The position numbers were made by a program, and so were the translations under genes. The notes under the pieces are model-generated. The model made no database searches and had not been told where the DNA came from. It was given only the letters and a program-made list of their open reading frames with translations. Below are positions 34,405 through 48,350 of a stretch of DNA of 64,000 nt, in pieces. How positions within the stretch are numbered: position 1 is the stretch's first letter; each line of letters starts with the position of its first letter. The stretch comes from Atopsyche davidsoni (Eukaryota > Arthropoda > Insecta > Trichoptera > Hydrobiosidae), in assembly GCA_022113835.1 (NCBI GenBank), contig JAILWY010000002.1, forward strand, positions 8,906,501 through 8,970,500, given 5' to 3'.

Positions 34405-34994
34405 GGGTCTAGGTCCCATAATCGAGTTTTTTTGATCATTTTCTAGTCCGTTTTGCGAAAAATCGACTGCAACAATCAAAAATATTTAAATGCAAAAAGT
34501 TTGATACATCCCTTTTTCCGAACACAATATATATTTTTATTTCTTATAAATTTACTATTAATATGATAAATATGTGTTTTTCCGATTGAAGTGTAGGAAT
34601 TTAGGAATTCGTCCGGTACATTTTCCAAGAATCCTAAACATTTAAAAGTCTTTTTTTCAATTGGAATTAAAAGATTAAATATAAACCATGTGCATAGTAT
34701 TAATTTAAAAATTTAAAAAAAAAAAATCTTTAACAAACTTTGGTTTTGAAAAGTCGTCATTTTATCCAATTTTTCAACATCTTCAAGATTTTATTTTACC
34801 CTGAAAATTGACGTTAATTAAATAATAAAAAATAGATAAATAAAATTTATAGTTTTTCAATACTCTGTAAAAAAAATCAACTTTCGATATAGAAAAATAA
34901 AGTGACAGTAAAATTCATTAAATGACACGATTTCGCCAGGTAATGGACTACCTCTGGTGTCCGATTGGCAATTAAAAGGCTGGGAGCAACTGCC
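34405..34994 (+). mobile_element. TTAA-target element, copy 1, about 590 bp
   Basis: Flanked by TTAA at 34401-34404 and 34995-34998. The left end is gggtctaggtcccataatcg. The interior matches 52268-52804 and the reverse complement of 56166-56723 over most of its length ('aatgcaaaaagtttgataca', 'aacaaactttggttttgaaa', 'aattggaattaaaagattaa'). No transposase frame. TTAA targets point to the piggyBac type. Confidence 0.75.
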
Positions 34995-34999
34995 TTAAG

Positions 35000-35250
35000 T
35001 ATATTTTCAAATGTAATACACTTTGAAAACTGAAACCATTACAACCCCGAAAAATATATTTGAATTCCACTGGTACCGTGTAATTTTTATTAATTAAAAA
35101 TTTAATTGTCATTCCAGGTGTGACTCTCGATCACACATATAACACGAAAAATATGTAATGTTTATCATTCAAATCCAATGCGACACGGATATACCGATTT
35201 ATTCCACCTTCCCAATATTATTACATCTAATACAACTCATTAAGACCAGG
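35000..35250. other. AT-rich stretch, nothing recognised
   Basis: Only short frames; no recognisable element. Confidence 0.45.
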
Positions 35251-35590
35251 CAGCGATATGTTTCCAAATAAACCCTAAAAAGCCTCAGAAATCTATCAGC
35301 CATTCAATTACGCTAATCCGATTAGCTTCCATTAGGACCGTCCGTAATTCCAGAAAGATTGCGTTATTCATAATTAAGTGATAGCCGTGTGTTCCCCGTT
35401 TCTTTGTCTAATCTTGGCTCGCACGATAATGCCGCGCACTTTACGGCCGCGGCCCGTGTAATGTGCGGATTATTTAATATTTGACCGGGCGTAACGGGCT
35501 TAAGTCGCGGTTTACCTGGACGGGCGGCGAGACTAACCCTGTTCGAGCCGGCACTGGAGGCTAATTAATATTTATCATGTATTGACTAGC
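35251..35590. other. GC-richer island cluster
   Basis: Blocks around 35310-35350 and 35420-35560 include 'tttacggccgcggcccgtgt', 'gggcgtaacgggcttaagtc' and several TAATTA/ATTAAT words. No coding frame. Candidate regulatory DNA. Confidence 0.35.
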
Positions 35591-36300
35591 TTTATTTATT
35601 TGAAACTCACATCTATAAAAGCATAGCTGACTTGTTTTTTTTTTTTCAAAACTGCTTTTAGAAACTTAGTAAATCAAAATGACTTATAACAAAAAATCAA
35701 TATTGTGATGACTTTATAGATCATTTTAAACACTAATTGTAGGTACAAGTATAAAATAAATAGCAATCATTAAATTCTAATTGGACTAACGGAGCTTCAA
35801 ATCGAACATTAATAAAATTATTGCAATATTTTGAGTCTCGGAAAATATTCTGACAAATACTTACAAAAGACAATTTTTTTATTAAAAATTATTCACGAAC
35901 AAAAAATGATTAAAATCAGTTTATTTTAGCATGAAAAGTTTTTAATTTCTTTTTAACTCTGTGTAATTAGAAGGCCGCAAAGAAAAGCAGGAAAGAAAGC
36001 AGTAGTAAATACTGGATTGATACATCTCTCGCATTTGCTTTGTTATAGACTGAACAAACTGCAGATAACCGTTACTAAACCACTAAATATCTTAAAGGTT
36101 TTTTTCTCTTTGAATCTGGTAAATTTGAACAAAAATGTTTTACCGGGATTCGAGTCTGAGAATATATGGTCGCCTAACAAACTGAGTAAAATACTTATTT
36201 TTTCTTCGATACAATTAAAAAATTATGCTAGCTCACTGCAGGGTTGTTCATTAATTATTTTTAATCCAAGCTCCACAGACTCCATATTAAAAATTTAAAA
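35591..36300. other. AT-rich stretch, nothing recognised
   Basis: A 93-codon frame at 36017-36298 starts at TTG, is AT-driven and has no domain. Confidence 0.45.
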
Positions 36301-36690
36301 CACCGGAAATATTGCGTAAAAGAGCGACACGCGAAATCTCGCACTCAATGGGTTAAGCCGGGCTTAGTCGGGGATTAAGTCATCCGTCGTCCGCGGCCGG
36401 ATAAGGCGCTCTCCGCGGCGGCATTAGGCCGGGCTTAAAAACCCCGCGAAAAAATATCATCCCCGCCACGCCCACTTCCGGTCGGCCGGCCGCTTTTTGT
36501 TCGATCTTCATCATTGACGTTTAGATAATAGATAAGGGCATTTGACGGCGCCCGGAGGATAAAAACCCACCCCCGCGGGAGGGGGCTTAAGAAATTGTTT
36601 TTTGTTTAATTTAATAAATGGGCTTTTGTCTCCTGCTGCGGCGCTGAGATGATTTCGTTTTGATGAAAAGTGATGAGGTTAGGTTTATAC
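36301..36690. other. GC/CpG-rich island
   Basis: Very GC-rich blocks ('gtcgtccgcggccggataag', 'tccggtcggccggccgcttt', 'cccacccccgcgggaggggg') carry repeated 'ccgggcttaa' words at 36358 and 36430. GATA-type words (ggataa, agataa) are common. No coding frame. Confidence 0.4.
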
Positions 36691-37419
36691 TTTTGTTTGG
36701 ATTTGTGATAAATCAACGTGTTTGAATTATATAATATGAAACTTAAAAATCCTTTACTTATAAAAAATATAAAGTAATTACTTTCTGTATTTTCATGATC
36801 TCAATTTTTCAATGATTTCTATCCTGCAATGTTTTGGTCTTTGTGCTAAGACTATCTTAAAGTATTTTAAATTTTTAAACAACGGCTGCTAAATTTTGAC
36901 GTGGAGCTCATTTTAAATATTATACATTTTATATTTTGTAAAGTTAAAAAAAACCTGTTCGAGCATTCGAGTGAACATAGCCGCACATTTTTACTAATTA
37001 TTTGAACAGATTTTTTTTTTAATTGTTACAATGGTTCGCTTCACAATCAAAATACAACTCAATACTCTGTATTTAAACTATTCATTCTACTCTCATCTAC
37101 CTACAAAATACCTGCATTTAAAAAATACAGTAGTTTGTAAATATATTCACGTTATTATTTTTTTATTTAATACAATGCACAATTTTTAAAAAAATATTGT
37201 TTTGTTTTTTCGGTCCAATTTTATTTATAAAAAGAAATAAACGTTTCTCTGAACTTTCACATATCCATCCGCATTTTCAGTAAGCCAAGTCACGCGTTCT
37301 TTTTCAAATTTCAAAACTGCGATCTCCCATCTAAGGTTTACTCGATTGTGTGTACCTGTACAACACAACCAAGTTAACACAATACATCATAACAACAATA
37401 GCTTCCGTACTGAGTACAC
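36691..37419. other. AT-rich stretch, nothing recognised
   Basis: No exon or element ends were detected. Confidence 0.5.
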
Positions 37420-37800
37420 CACTTGTAGCAGCTTATATCAGGCCAATCCACTCTGCCAACACGGATTGCCGAATAGCGAGCCAATACGTTAGCAAGTATT
37501 ATAGCGCGGGCCTCCAGGAGCGCCGCCGAATTACCGAACAAGTATAAATTGCGGACCTCAATGCGCCCGGCCCGCGATTACAACACAATCTAGAAGTGAG
37601 ATAACAAAAGACAATGATAGCTTTCACCCTTCGGCCATTTTGTCTATCGGGCGGCGAGTATGATCCATAAAAGGCGGGCGCATGCGATAAACAAATGCTC
37701 TCGCAACAATGGCCGGCGCTCGGAGATCCCATTGACTGATATTGTCGCGCTCAAACAATTGGCAGCCGTTTGCATTCTGCGCTGCACTGGATTTTTATTG
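37420..37800. other. GC-richer island
   Basis: GC blocks near 37500-37580 and 37620-37730 include 'ggccattttgtctatcgggc' (a GCCATTTT Pho-like word) and 'gcaacaatggccggcgctcg'. A 77-codon minus frame is unrecognised. Confidence 0.35.
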
Positions 37801-38380
37801 CTTAAATAGTGTTGTTTATTGAGTTGAATGGTTACAACGAAGAAACTATCGGGTGAACAAAATATAACGGTGCTTTTTAAAATTTTTGAAATTTATCTTC
37901 AATTAATTCAAATTAATAATTTGGTATCAGCTTTATTATAATTATTTCTCACAATAGAAAAATATAAGTAGATGTTTGTGATAATCTGCTACTTAATATT
38001 TAAAACGATTCAATGTCGTTTCTTATTCAAAATATTCTATATATATTTATTTGATTGATAAAATACTCCGTTAAACAAGATAAAATTTCAAGCATTAAAA
38101 AGTGTTTGTTGTCAATTATCAAAACAATATAATTTTTTTTTAAATATTTTTCTATCAACAACACTATACTTCCCATAAAGTATACGTAATAAAGTTATAT
38201 TTACAACTCAATTTAATTATTGATACAGGCCAAAATGGATGAAGTGTTCAGTTGAGTGTTTTACCAAAACAAGAGTATTTTGTTGTAATGTTTTATGGTG
38301 AATTACAACGTTTTTCCTTATGAATGTTTTCACTTATTTTACGATAAATGTACGTATTAAATTATTTTTAATAAATAAAG
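37801..38380. other. AT-rich stretch, nothing recognised
   Basis: No feature found. Confidence 0.5.
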
Positions 38381-38710
38381 TCAAAGCTCGTGCACTGAAG
38401 ATGCCGCGAGCTGTAAAACGCCCGCGCAATAACATCAAAGCGAAAAAGCAATGAAACGGCTGAAGAATTCGCCAGCGGGAGTCAGCGAGGGAGCCCTTTT
38501 TTCGTAATTACTATTCGAAGGTAAATAAACAATTAACAGAAATGACTGAACGTTTTGTTACGCGGGCATTATTAAATCGGCCGCCACGTGCGACTGTCAA
38601 GTCGGGCAACAATAACTGCGAGTCGGCGTGACTGATGGCTTATTACACCGGTAACTAATTTATCGCACAGCCCCGCGCCAGGAACTGAAAAGCTTTAGCA
38701 AATTCGATAT
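38381..38710. other. GC-richer island cluster
   Basis: Blocks at 38395-38500 and 38555-38690 are GC-richer and CpG-containing ('aatcggccgccacgtgcgac' with a CACGTG E-box at about 38585). Stops occur in all frames. Candidate enhancer. Confidence 0.35.
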
Positions 38711-38839
38711 TTTCCTTTGCAACGCCAGCGAACAAGTGTTAACTGTGGAAAACTTATTTAACCTCCCTACTCAATACTAGCGTATACTTATACCAATCAC
38801 GTCAAAATTGATGCATGCTATAAAACTACTAATCTTCTT

Positions 38840-39200
38840 CTTCTGATGCTTCTCCTCAAACCATTTCATCGAATATATTTCTATCCTGAGACAGTCTCAC
38901 TAGTTCCCATAAACTTTTTCTGGTTCTATATTTACTGTTAAAAAATGTTTTATGAAGATAATTTCTATTAAGTATAGTACAAATTTACTAATCTACAGTA
39001 TTTTCTGCAGCATAATAAAAAACCTTCTGTTTTAAATATTCGCCAGTTCTCCGCTGCTGAAGTATCCGCCTTTCTGAAGCCCAGTCGTGGTATCTTAGCT
39101 TTTTAGCCATGCAGAGTATTGCAAACTAAGCCAGGATGTCGTAAATAATATCAACACCGTTTTCTGTAGCAAAATAGAAGGCTTCTATTTAAAAATATTG
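38840..39200 (+). repeat. Possible diverged R1 repeat relative
   Basis: The word 'cttctcctcaaaccatttca' resembles the start of R1 copy 1 ('cctctcctcagaccatttca' near 4308). Later blocks ('ttctgcagcat', 'gccatgcagag') are only loosely similar. The assignment is tentative. Confidence 0.35.
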
Positions 39201-40619
39201 CCTGGCCTCCACTGCAGGAGTCTCCTCCCTCAGTTTCCATCACAACAGATTGGAAAACTAAATTATGCTTGTTTTGTACGTAAAATGACACCAATAGGAA
39301 GGAAACGGCGCAGCAGCGTTGCCCATCGCCGACCAAATAAATCCAACTGAATTAAATTTCAGAACTACCCCCTGGAATTTCAGAGATTTCAGTGCAATTA
39401 GAATTCGTTTACAATTAAATTTAACACTGATGGGTAGTTAAAATAGTACTTTTATTTGTTATTTTTAATAGCGCTATTTATAGAATTTCATAATATTTGA
39501 ACCCAAACATATGTTTAACTATATATGAAAATATACTTTTGTACGGTAAAAAACCTTTATTTAATAAATAATACAAATAGATTACGATAATCATGAATTA
39601 TTTGAACTTTAACTCTTTGCATTCAGTAAAGTTGAATTTCTCTCGAATACACCCAAAAATGTATATTTTATGTATCGTTTGTAATGATTTAAATTTTTAT
39701 TTACTTGTGTTTTAAATAATATTTTTGTTTTGGCAAACTGTTTTGCTTCACGAGAGACCTGTTTAATTTTTTATACTATGGATTAAATAAAACAATGAAT
39801 AAAAAAAAATACACATTGAAGATTACAATGTGATCAAAATCTTCTAGTCAACGGGCTATTTATATTTTTGGTTTTATTATCAATGCACTCAAAAGTATTT
39901 TGTATCAAAATATGAAAATTTAATACCATATTGCCATCCCGTTGTTTCATTGAAACTTAAATCCAGTAAATAAGATGTTTTCTCAATTAAGTTTTGTTCC
40001 GGATATAAAATAGAAGCAATAGGAATAAATCGAGGAAGTTGCTTTTATTACATTTTACTTCAAATTCCCCGTAAAAACTGGCTCGTCCTGAGGAGAGTGG
40101 TACTGTTGTTTGTCTGTTTCATACTTTTTACTGAAGACAACAGTTTCTTGGCAAAACAGAGAAAACCAAATGAAAATAACTTATAATAAAATTTCTCATT
40201 TTAAGCTTTCATTATAACTTTAAATGTCTGATGATGCATGATTCTATATTATCAAGGATACTTATATCGAATTAATTACACCATAAATTAATATAACATT
40301 AAATGTTTTTACGAATAGTAATTTTGTCTAATAAACATTTATTTATTTATACAAGTGAGCTGATAAATTTTCCTTTTTTGTCATTATATTGAATTACAAC
40401 CATATTATTTTTTTTAAAAAATCGACATATATCATATTTTTATTCCGTTTATTCACTATTTTCACTGTATTAAAACGCAGTCAATGATTTATTAGATTAG
40501 ATTAATTTGAATAAGGTTTTGATTTACTCTTATTTATAATTTTTTAAGGAGGAAAAATTGTGGTATAAGAATACTTAGAAATCAATAGTAACACGTATTA
40601 TTTAACAGTGGCACAAAGA
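39201..40619. other. Mostly AT-rich, nothing recognised
   Basis: A slightly GC-richer patch near 39295-39330 falls in a 61-codon minus frame without a domain. No elements were recognised. Confidence 0.45.
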
Positions 40620-41030
40620 ATTTTCAGGCTCCGTGTAGTATCATTCCCTGAAATTTTGCCGATTCAATCGAATCGATTTCATGAAAATCAAAGCGAATGC
40701 GTATCGCAAGTGTAATTCCTCCTAATGTCATTATTTAGTATAGAATTACTCATCGTTATTTAAATTCCTCCCGACGATAAAGAGACAATAGGGCGGAGTG
40801 TGCGCGAGCTGGAGCTTTTGAAATTTTTACGGTTACCGGTTTTACGGTTAGCACATTACAAGCCGGTTCGTAAGTTTAAGGCTAGACTAAGCCAGGGAAT
40901 GTTTACACTTATTGCGTTATTAAATTTAAGGGCTGTAGTTTGAAGGTTCGGGTTAGAAAATGGCCGATGTTAAATTTGAATTGCCGAAACTGTCTTCGGC
41001 AGCGAATTTATAGGATAATAATCTTGGTAT
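40620..41030. other. GC-richer island
   Basis: Contains 'gattcaatcgaatcgatttc' (an ATCGAT-centred palindrome), 'ttttacggttaccggtttta' and 'ggcggagtgtgcgcgagctg'. No open frame of note. Candidate regulatory DNA. Confidence 0.3.
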
Positions 41031-42497
<1,467 letters not shown>

Positions 42498-42599
42498 CGT
42501 TTGGCAGCAATTTAATATCCAATATAAAACATATATTCCAATATATCAACAGCTTACAGCATTTAAAAGAGACATTCTTACATGGCTTATTGATCTTGA

Positions 42600-42840
42600 G
42601 CACAATAGCATGTATAACATTCAATCGTCCGCAGTTATGGGTGATTTTTATTTTCGTATTATTCTCGAATACGAATCAATCAATTGCGGGTTTCCCGGCG
42701 AATAAATCAAACCATTCAGTGCCTAATGTACAGTTGACAAGTTTCATTTGTCAGTCTATTGAAGAGTTGATGGATGCGCGGAGACTAATGGGAAGAGTGG
42801 CCACAGGCATGCAGTGCATGGACTGCCAGTAATAAATTAC
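42600..42840. other. Less AT-rich block, no gene
   Basis: The plus strand is open from 42590 to 42832, but the frame begins with TTG and has no domain. Probably an island like the others ('gcgggtttcccggcgaataa', 'gccacaggcatgcagtgcat'). Confidence 0.25.
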
Positions 42841-43590
42841 GCAGTATATTTGTTGCTTTTTTAATTTTGATTGACGTAATATTTTTGATGCGGGAATATT
42901 TTTCCACTGTATTTTATAAGTTATTGTTAGCCGCGTATGATTAATTGATTTTTATTTGATAGTAGATTACTCTATGTTTATTTGGTATTATTTTTGAACG
43001 TTAAAGTATTGTAACTCGCTGTAACGTTTTTTTTCTAGAAAGCACTAAACTTATAATAATACATTTCTAATAAAAATATTTATTTTATAATAACAATATT
43101 TGTATTATATATTTATTTTACATATGACTACGAAGATAGAATATTTTCAATTAAACAATAAAATATATTATATTTTATTTAAAACCTTGAAAATTATCAA
43201 AATTTCGTGTGATAAACTTGTTGAAATGCATATTATCAAAACAAATCAAAATTATGCTTGCAAATTAGCGGTAATTTATTCAATAACGTAATACCAGTCT
43301 TTAAATTAGATCTTGGGAGATTTTCCCGTCAATCACCACACATTTTTCAGTCGATCACTGTGCGACTACCCTTGCAAAAGTAAAAAAAATCTGTATAATA
43401 TTAACTGTACAAATAATCAAAGCTCTCAACCTGAGTTAATCCATGAACATTCACAATTGATTGTTGGAGATTATGAATGTTTATTTATAACAATAATTCT
43501 GCGCAAATAAATAAATAAAACCCTGCCTCTGCTACAATTTAAATATCTTTAAAAATCGCAGCAATACTGTGTATTTTGCTAGAATCGTCG
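42841..43590. other. AT-rich stretch, nothing recognised
   Basis: Only short AT-driven frames. Confidence 0.5.
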
Positions 43591-43740
43591 GCGCTTGTTG
43601 TTTGAGCGGCTTAGTTTAATCGGCGGGTTTTCCGTGCCGCTCGGCGAGACAATGACCTGCTCCTGATCTTATGCAAAGGATGCGTGCCGTCGCCATGGCA
43701 ACCGCCCGGTACCTAATCACTCTGTCCAACCAAAGCTTCC
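43591..43740. promoter_or_regulatory. GC-rich island with RFX X-box and octamer-like site
   Basis: At 43689-43702, GTCGCCATGGCAAC fits the RFX X-box consensus (GTNRCC, two-base gap, RGYAAC) on both half-sites and is near-palindromic. Eleven bases upstream, ATGCAAAG (43671-43678) is one base from the POU octamer. Insect RFX acts on ciliated sensory-neuron genes, often from sites near promoters. No exon is visible next to it, so an intronic or distal element is the best reading. Motif identity is read directly; function is inferred. Confidence 0.5.
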
Positions 43741-43830
43741 ATTTAAATAATACCGTGATTAGTTATTGTAGTATATTCCAAAAATCTATCTAGTTTTTGC
43801 ATCAAACACTGATTAAAATTAGTGAATTTG

Positions 43831-43999
43831 GTACTTGTTTTTTATCCGACCACCAATTTTTTTTAATGTACATGTACTCGCAGAGATAAGAATCTATCAT
43901 ATGGCGATGAGTCCCGTTGTGGCGTTTATTTCGTTCCTTTGCAGATTTCCATGACCGCTCGATTCGTTGGGTTAGGTTAGGTTAGGTTAGGTACAAGTA
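43831..43999. mobile_element. MITE copy 2 with embedded TTAGG repeats
   Basis: The left end gtacttgttttttatccgac is identical to copy 1 at 18683, and the interior is its reverse complement ('ccatgaccgctcgattcgtt'). The right end runs through the TTAGG array into 'gtacaag', a truncated inverse terminus. No coding capacity. Confidence 0.8.
43972..43991 (+). repeat. (TTAGG)4 telomere-like repeat
   Basis: Four exact tandem TTAGG pentamers, the ancestral arthropod telomere motif, sit at the right end of the MITE copy. They are interstitial and short, and not a chromosome end. Confidence 0.9.
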
Positions 44000-44269
44000 G
44001 TTTAAGTGTTTTTTTTTTATTTTTTCGATTTCATAGTTTTAGCAAGATGAAATTGAGCATCGCCAACATTTGAACCGCCTCTAATTTACAACTGCTAATT
44101 AATCGATTTTTTCTTATTATTCAATAATATCTCATATTTGAAATCTGACCTCCAAATATATTTCAATACGTGTGTAACTCAATTTCGTGTTGCTGCTGTG
44201 TGTTAAAATTAAGCCTAAATAATAAATACGAAATATCGCAAAAAGTCTCGGCCTTCAAAGGGTTAAGTA
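44000..44269. other. AT-rich stretch, nothing recognised
   Basis: No features beyond T-runs. Confidence 0.45.
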
Positions 44270-44560
44270 ACAAAAACATCCTCGCAACTATCAATATTTA
44301 CCGGGGCATAATAAATCATGGCGGGCTGTACCGGAATCCATATTAATTACGTCAAGACACCTGAGACGGTGGGCGGGTCGTCAGCGCCTCCCAACCCGCG
44401 GGCCGCGCCGCCGCCTCGTTAGCCCCGAGGAGAGGTCCGCGCCAATTATCAGAGGCCCTGGCGATGTACCGGGTGACCGCGAGCTACCTGCTCCCAATTA
44501 GGACGCCGCTGCGTGCCGCACACGCTCGAGGCACCCTGTTGTTGCCGACCAATAACTAGT
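44270..44560. other. GC/CpG-rich island
   Basis: Very GC-rich core ('ccgcgggccgcgccgccgcc' slightly rearranged around 44395-44415) flanked by 'tccatattaattacgtcaag' and 'ctcccaattaggacgc'. Homeodomain-like AATTA words surround it. No convincing frame. One of the strongest candidate regulatory islands. Confidence 0.4.
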
Positions 44561-45472
44561 TATAATTGTTATTGGCGTTGAGATGTGTCGATAAATTGTA
44601 TAACTTGATTAAGAGTAATCACATTGTGTAACAATGTTGCCTAACATCAGTTATTCGTGTAATTCTGTTTCGTTGGTTGATTGTCGTTTTATTGTACAAT
44701 TACTAACATGAACCTAAAAAAAAAAAACTCTTAGTTTTACATAAGTGTATTGTTTTCGCGTTTCCTATACTATAATCAAAAGCCTCTTATTGCAATACAT
44801 TTTTAAAAAATATTACTGCAAAGATTGACATTGCAAAGAAATTCTAACGCGCAGTATAAATAAAAAGTAATATATCGTTTCTTTGATCTTCACGTATTCA
44901 ATTATGTTTTCTTCATAAATCTTTGTTCGGCATTTTTTTCCATTTAATAAAAATTCAACGTTCGACCTAAATCACTGATCTTTTTTTATTTAAGATCTAA
45001 ATAACGACCGTAATGCAATTGGCGGTACCTCAAAGAGATAGCATATATATTTTTATAATCCAAAGCCATAGTAAAACTAAAAATCGGCTGTGTCATTTGC
45101 AGATGTCGACATCATGTTACTTAATGATTTTTAGTTCGTTTTAAAATAAAATAAAAAACGCTGTGTAATCAGTAAAGCAGCAAACCATAGAAATTTTTTG
45201 TAACAGTTTTATTCAATCTTCAGACCATAAAAATCATTTAATTGGATAATTTTTATAATTTAAACTCAATAACGACCCTCTTTGCGTATCTATCAGAGCA
45301 GGTAATACACTTAAATAAGATTTTTATCAAAATATAAATAGGCTTCTAAGAATACTCTTTCAATGATCAATGGTTCTTAATTATGAACTTTGAATAAATT
45401 TCTTTTTTTTTATTAATACTGTTTTGTATAAAAGTTTTATATCTTGTTTTAGCTCGAATATAATAATATTTG
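44561..45472. other. AT-rich stretch, nothing recognised
   Basis: No exon or element ends were detected. Confidence 0.5.
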
Positions 45473-45774
<302 letters not shown>

Positions 45775-45799
45775 GTTACTCAATACTGTTCGCATGGAT

Positions 45800-46330
45800 G
45801 TTTAGAGCATGAAAACACCTCGCTTGGTCCTTAATTCAGCAGTGAGTGTTGTTCTTCCCCTTTATAGTTTTTGTAACATCGCCAGGTTGGCTCGCCTTTC
45901 GGTGCTATTGTTTCGCTAAAATTCCGCTTTTCGGGCAGTTTCATAGAAAGGCTTTCGCCTAACGTTAGATATTATGACTGCTTTACATAAACAACCATTA
46001 CAATGCAACACTTTTGTCGCCGCCCCGGGGAGGCGGCAGTTCTCAGGGCCCCGAGGGGCGCGCGGCTCAGCCTCCCGCCGCACGCGTTTCGAGACTCCGG
46101 CTCTCTTTCCCGAACTCGAAACGCTTTTCAGAAAAGCGAAAACTATTATCATATTTAATGAGGAAGACGCCAACCCGACAAGCCGACAAGCCGACAAGCC
46201 GCCATGGCGTACAGCGAACCTTCGCCAGGATTGTACATACGCACCGTATCCATCTACCGGTGGCGTGTTGTGAGCATGCAGGTATTTTTAAGTTAACGGG
46301 GAAAAGGCCGAATAAATCATTTATAGCGGT
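45800..46330. other. GC/CpG-rich island
   Basis: Core at 46010-46110 ('cgccccggggaggcggcagt'), plus a three-fold 'acaagccg' repeat at about 46178-46200. Frames of 89-112 codons overlap on both strands without domains, so composition explains them. Candidate noncoding regulatory DNA. Confidence 0.35.
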
Positions 46331-46572
46331 ATACATACGAAAACCCCTTTAAAATATCAGAAACTGTTATTTATGTTGTTTTTATGTAAATTTTGCTGAA
46401 GAAACAAACTCAAAACTCTAAATGTTGCATTTTTAATACATGTTTTATGGCATATATTAGCTTTATTGCTTTACTCAACTGCACGCAACTGATAAATATG
46501 ACTCGAATTTGTTCATTTGCGCTTTAAAGACCGATTTATTAATAAAAAAGACAAAATTTATATATATATATA

Positions 46573-46781
46573 GGGTGTCCCAAAATTAACGCAAGATTTG
46601 AATTAAATAGAAAACGCAGTTTTAAGTCTTTTGAATGTTATTTTTTAAATGAATCATAAAGTCAATAAAATAAAGTAATCCTAAACTATCAACTGTCAAA
46701 TTGTTTTTTTTTTAAGTGTTCACAAAACTTTACATCAAAAATGGCGACAAATGTAAATCTTGCGTTAGTTTTGGGACAGCC
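46573..46781 (+). mobile_element. 'gtgtccc' MITE, copy 2
   Basis: The left end gggtgtcccaaaattaacgc is mirrored at the right end by 'gcgttagttttgggacagcc'. The interior matches 13908-14093 in reverse orientation. TA-rich DNA flanks both ends. No coding capacity. Confidence 0.85.
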
Positions 46782-46806
46782 TTTATATATGTATACTTTC
46801 TCTATT

Positions 46807-47152
46807 AAGTAGCTCTCTTCAGAGAAAGTTGGCGGCCATTGCACTGAACATAAACTCATGCTGAGCCAGTGTTCATGGTTTTCTAAGGGAAAGATAGTGT
46901 GGTGGGTTCCCGGGTCCTTCTACACCGCAGTTTTATATTGCTGCTGCCCAATAGCATTATTATATAATCCCTTCCTTACAAAGCTCTGGGGTTTATATCT
47001 GATGCTCCTTCTCGCCCTACACCTCGACAAGATACTTCCAGAGTACATCCCTCCACAATCATGCCAAGTCCACTACACCATTACCGATCCTTTACATACG
47101 CTCTGGGTACAGAATGGCAGCCATGCACAAGCAACAGATTGGGGAGAGCGAG
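46807..47152 (+). repeat. Interspersed repeat R1, copy 3 (uninterrupted)
   Basis: This is the most complete R1 copy: 'gctctcttcagagaaagttg', 'gctgagccagtgttcatggt', 'gtccttctacaccgcagttt', 'ctccacaatcatgccaagtc' and 'ggcagccatgcacaagcaac'. The positions equivalent to the two hAT insertions of copy 2 are empty here (near 46890 and near 47072). A short (TA)n and 'acacacac' tract follows at 47156-47185. Confidence 0.8.
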
Positions 47153-47185
47153 GAGTATATATATATATATATATACACACACATT

Positions 47186-47989
47186 CCTTATATCGGGTTT
47201 GTTTAGTAAAAACTTATAAGAATAATTTTATGGATAAAATCTCATGTTATCAATCCGTTCTCGCATCCTTATCGTGCTTTGTTTTCAACAACAAGTCCTA
47301 ATTGGGTTCAACATCAACATCACTTTTATTGAATCATCTGGTTTAATTTCTTACCTTATTGAATTCTCTGGCTGTTTGTTTGGCGCGAGCTATATTTATG
47401 CGGAATGATTTATGAAGTCATTTCATATGCACGCCCATGCAATTGTATGCATGAGCCCCTCGCTGAAGTTGATTCTAATTATACGATACGTCGTGCAACT
47501 ACAGCCTGCAAACATAGAAACTATAAAAAATTTAAAGCCTACGTAAATACGTTTCACCACTGAATTTAACATTCTTGAAATTTCATGTGTTTTATAAGTT
47601 TATACCGTACTATAAATATTAAAATAGCGCATGTTGAGTATTTTATAACATAACCCCGTGCCCAGTTTATCAAGTACTTATTTTGTTGTGAAAAGCTAAT
47701 TTTAATTAGTCTCTAATGTTTTTTAATAAATGTAGCCACTGAAAATAATTTATGATACTCAAAATAGTCAAATGTTTAAAGACATACTTCTACAATTATA
47801 TTTTTTTTAAAACATGTGGTTTTCTGATACATGATAAAATATTCATTGTGCTTTGACATTTCTTTTGTATCCAAAAATTTAAAAAAAATTGTGAATGTCC
47901 CAGAATAAAGAAATATACATCCGTTATACATATTGCATGTCTGAAAAGATATGTGATAAACATTTTAGATGGCATGATTTTTAAGAAGC
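47186..47989. other. Mostly AT-rich, nothing recognised
   Basis: A less AT-rich patch near 47380-47470 ('ttcatatgcacgcccatgca') has no frame. Otherwise nothing. Confidence 0.45.
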
Positions 47990-48350
47990 ATTAGAAAATT
48001 CCCCGCAACGTTAAGCAAACCTCATTATAATTTGACGTTTCATTCATTATAAATCCTCGGGAAATCTAAAAACGAATAATCGGCGTACTTCGTCCTGTAC
48101 CGTGCACGAGTCGGTCCTCTTTTCACATCAGCATTCCCTTGCATTCAATCCCCGCCATTGTGCGGCCGTCACTCTCAGGTGTGCCAAATTAAAGGGATTT
48201 AAAATTACATATTCAGATGGAAACGTTCACTGTCGGATCTCTGCGGTCCACTCCAGGCACGAAGCTCAGGAAACCTTATCATTATGTTATTTAAAACTGC
48301 TGCGACACAACTGACAACCAAACGCGACTATCCTATAGCATTGTCTTTTT
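47990..48350. other. GC-richer island
   Basis: Moderately GC-rich with 'tcaatccccgccattgtgcg' and 'ctgtcggatctctgcggtcc'. The 70-codon plus frame has no domain. Candidate noncoding island. Confidence 0.3.

Noticed and set aside
43972..43991. Chromosome end or telomere
   Set aside because: Only four TTAGG units, inside a MITE with unique sequence on both sides.
46858..47301. 147-codon frame
   Set aside because: It lies across interspersed repeat R1 and a (TA)n/(CA)n tract; the corresponding frame is not kept in the other R1 copies.
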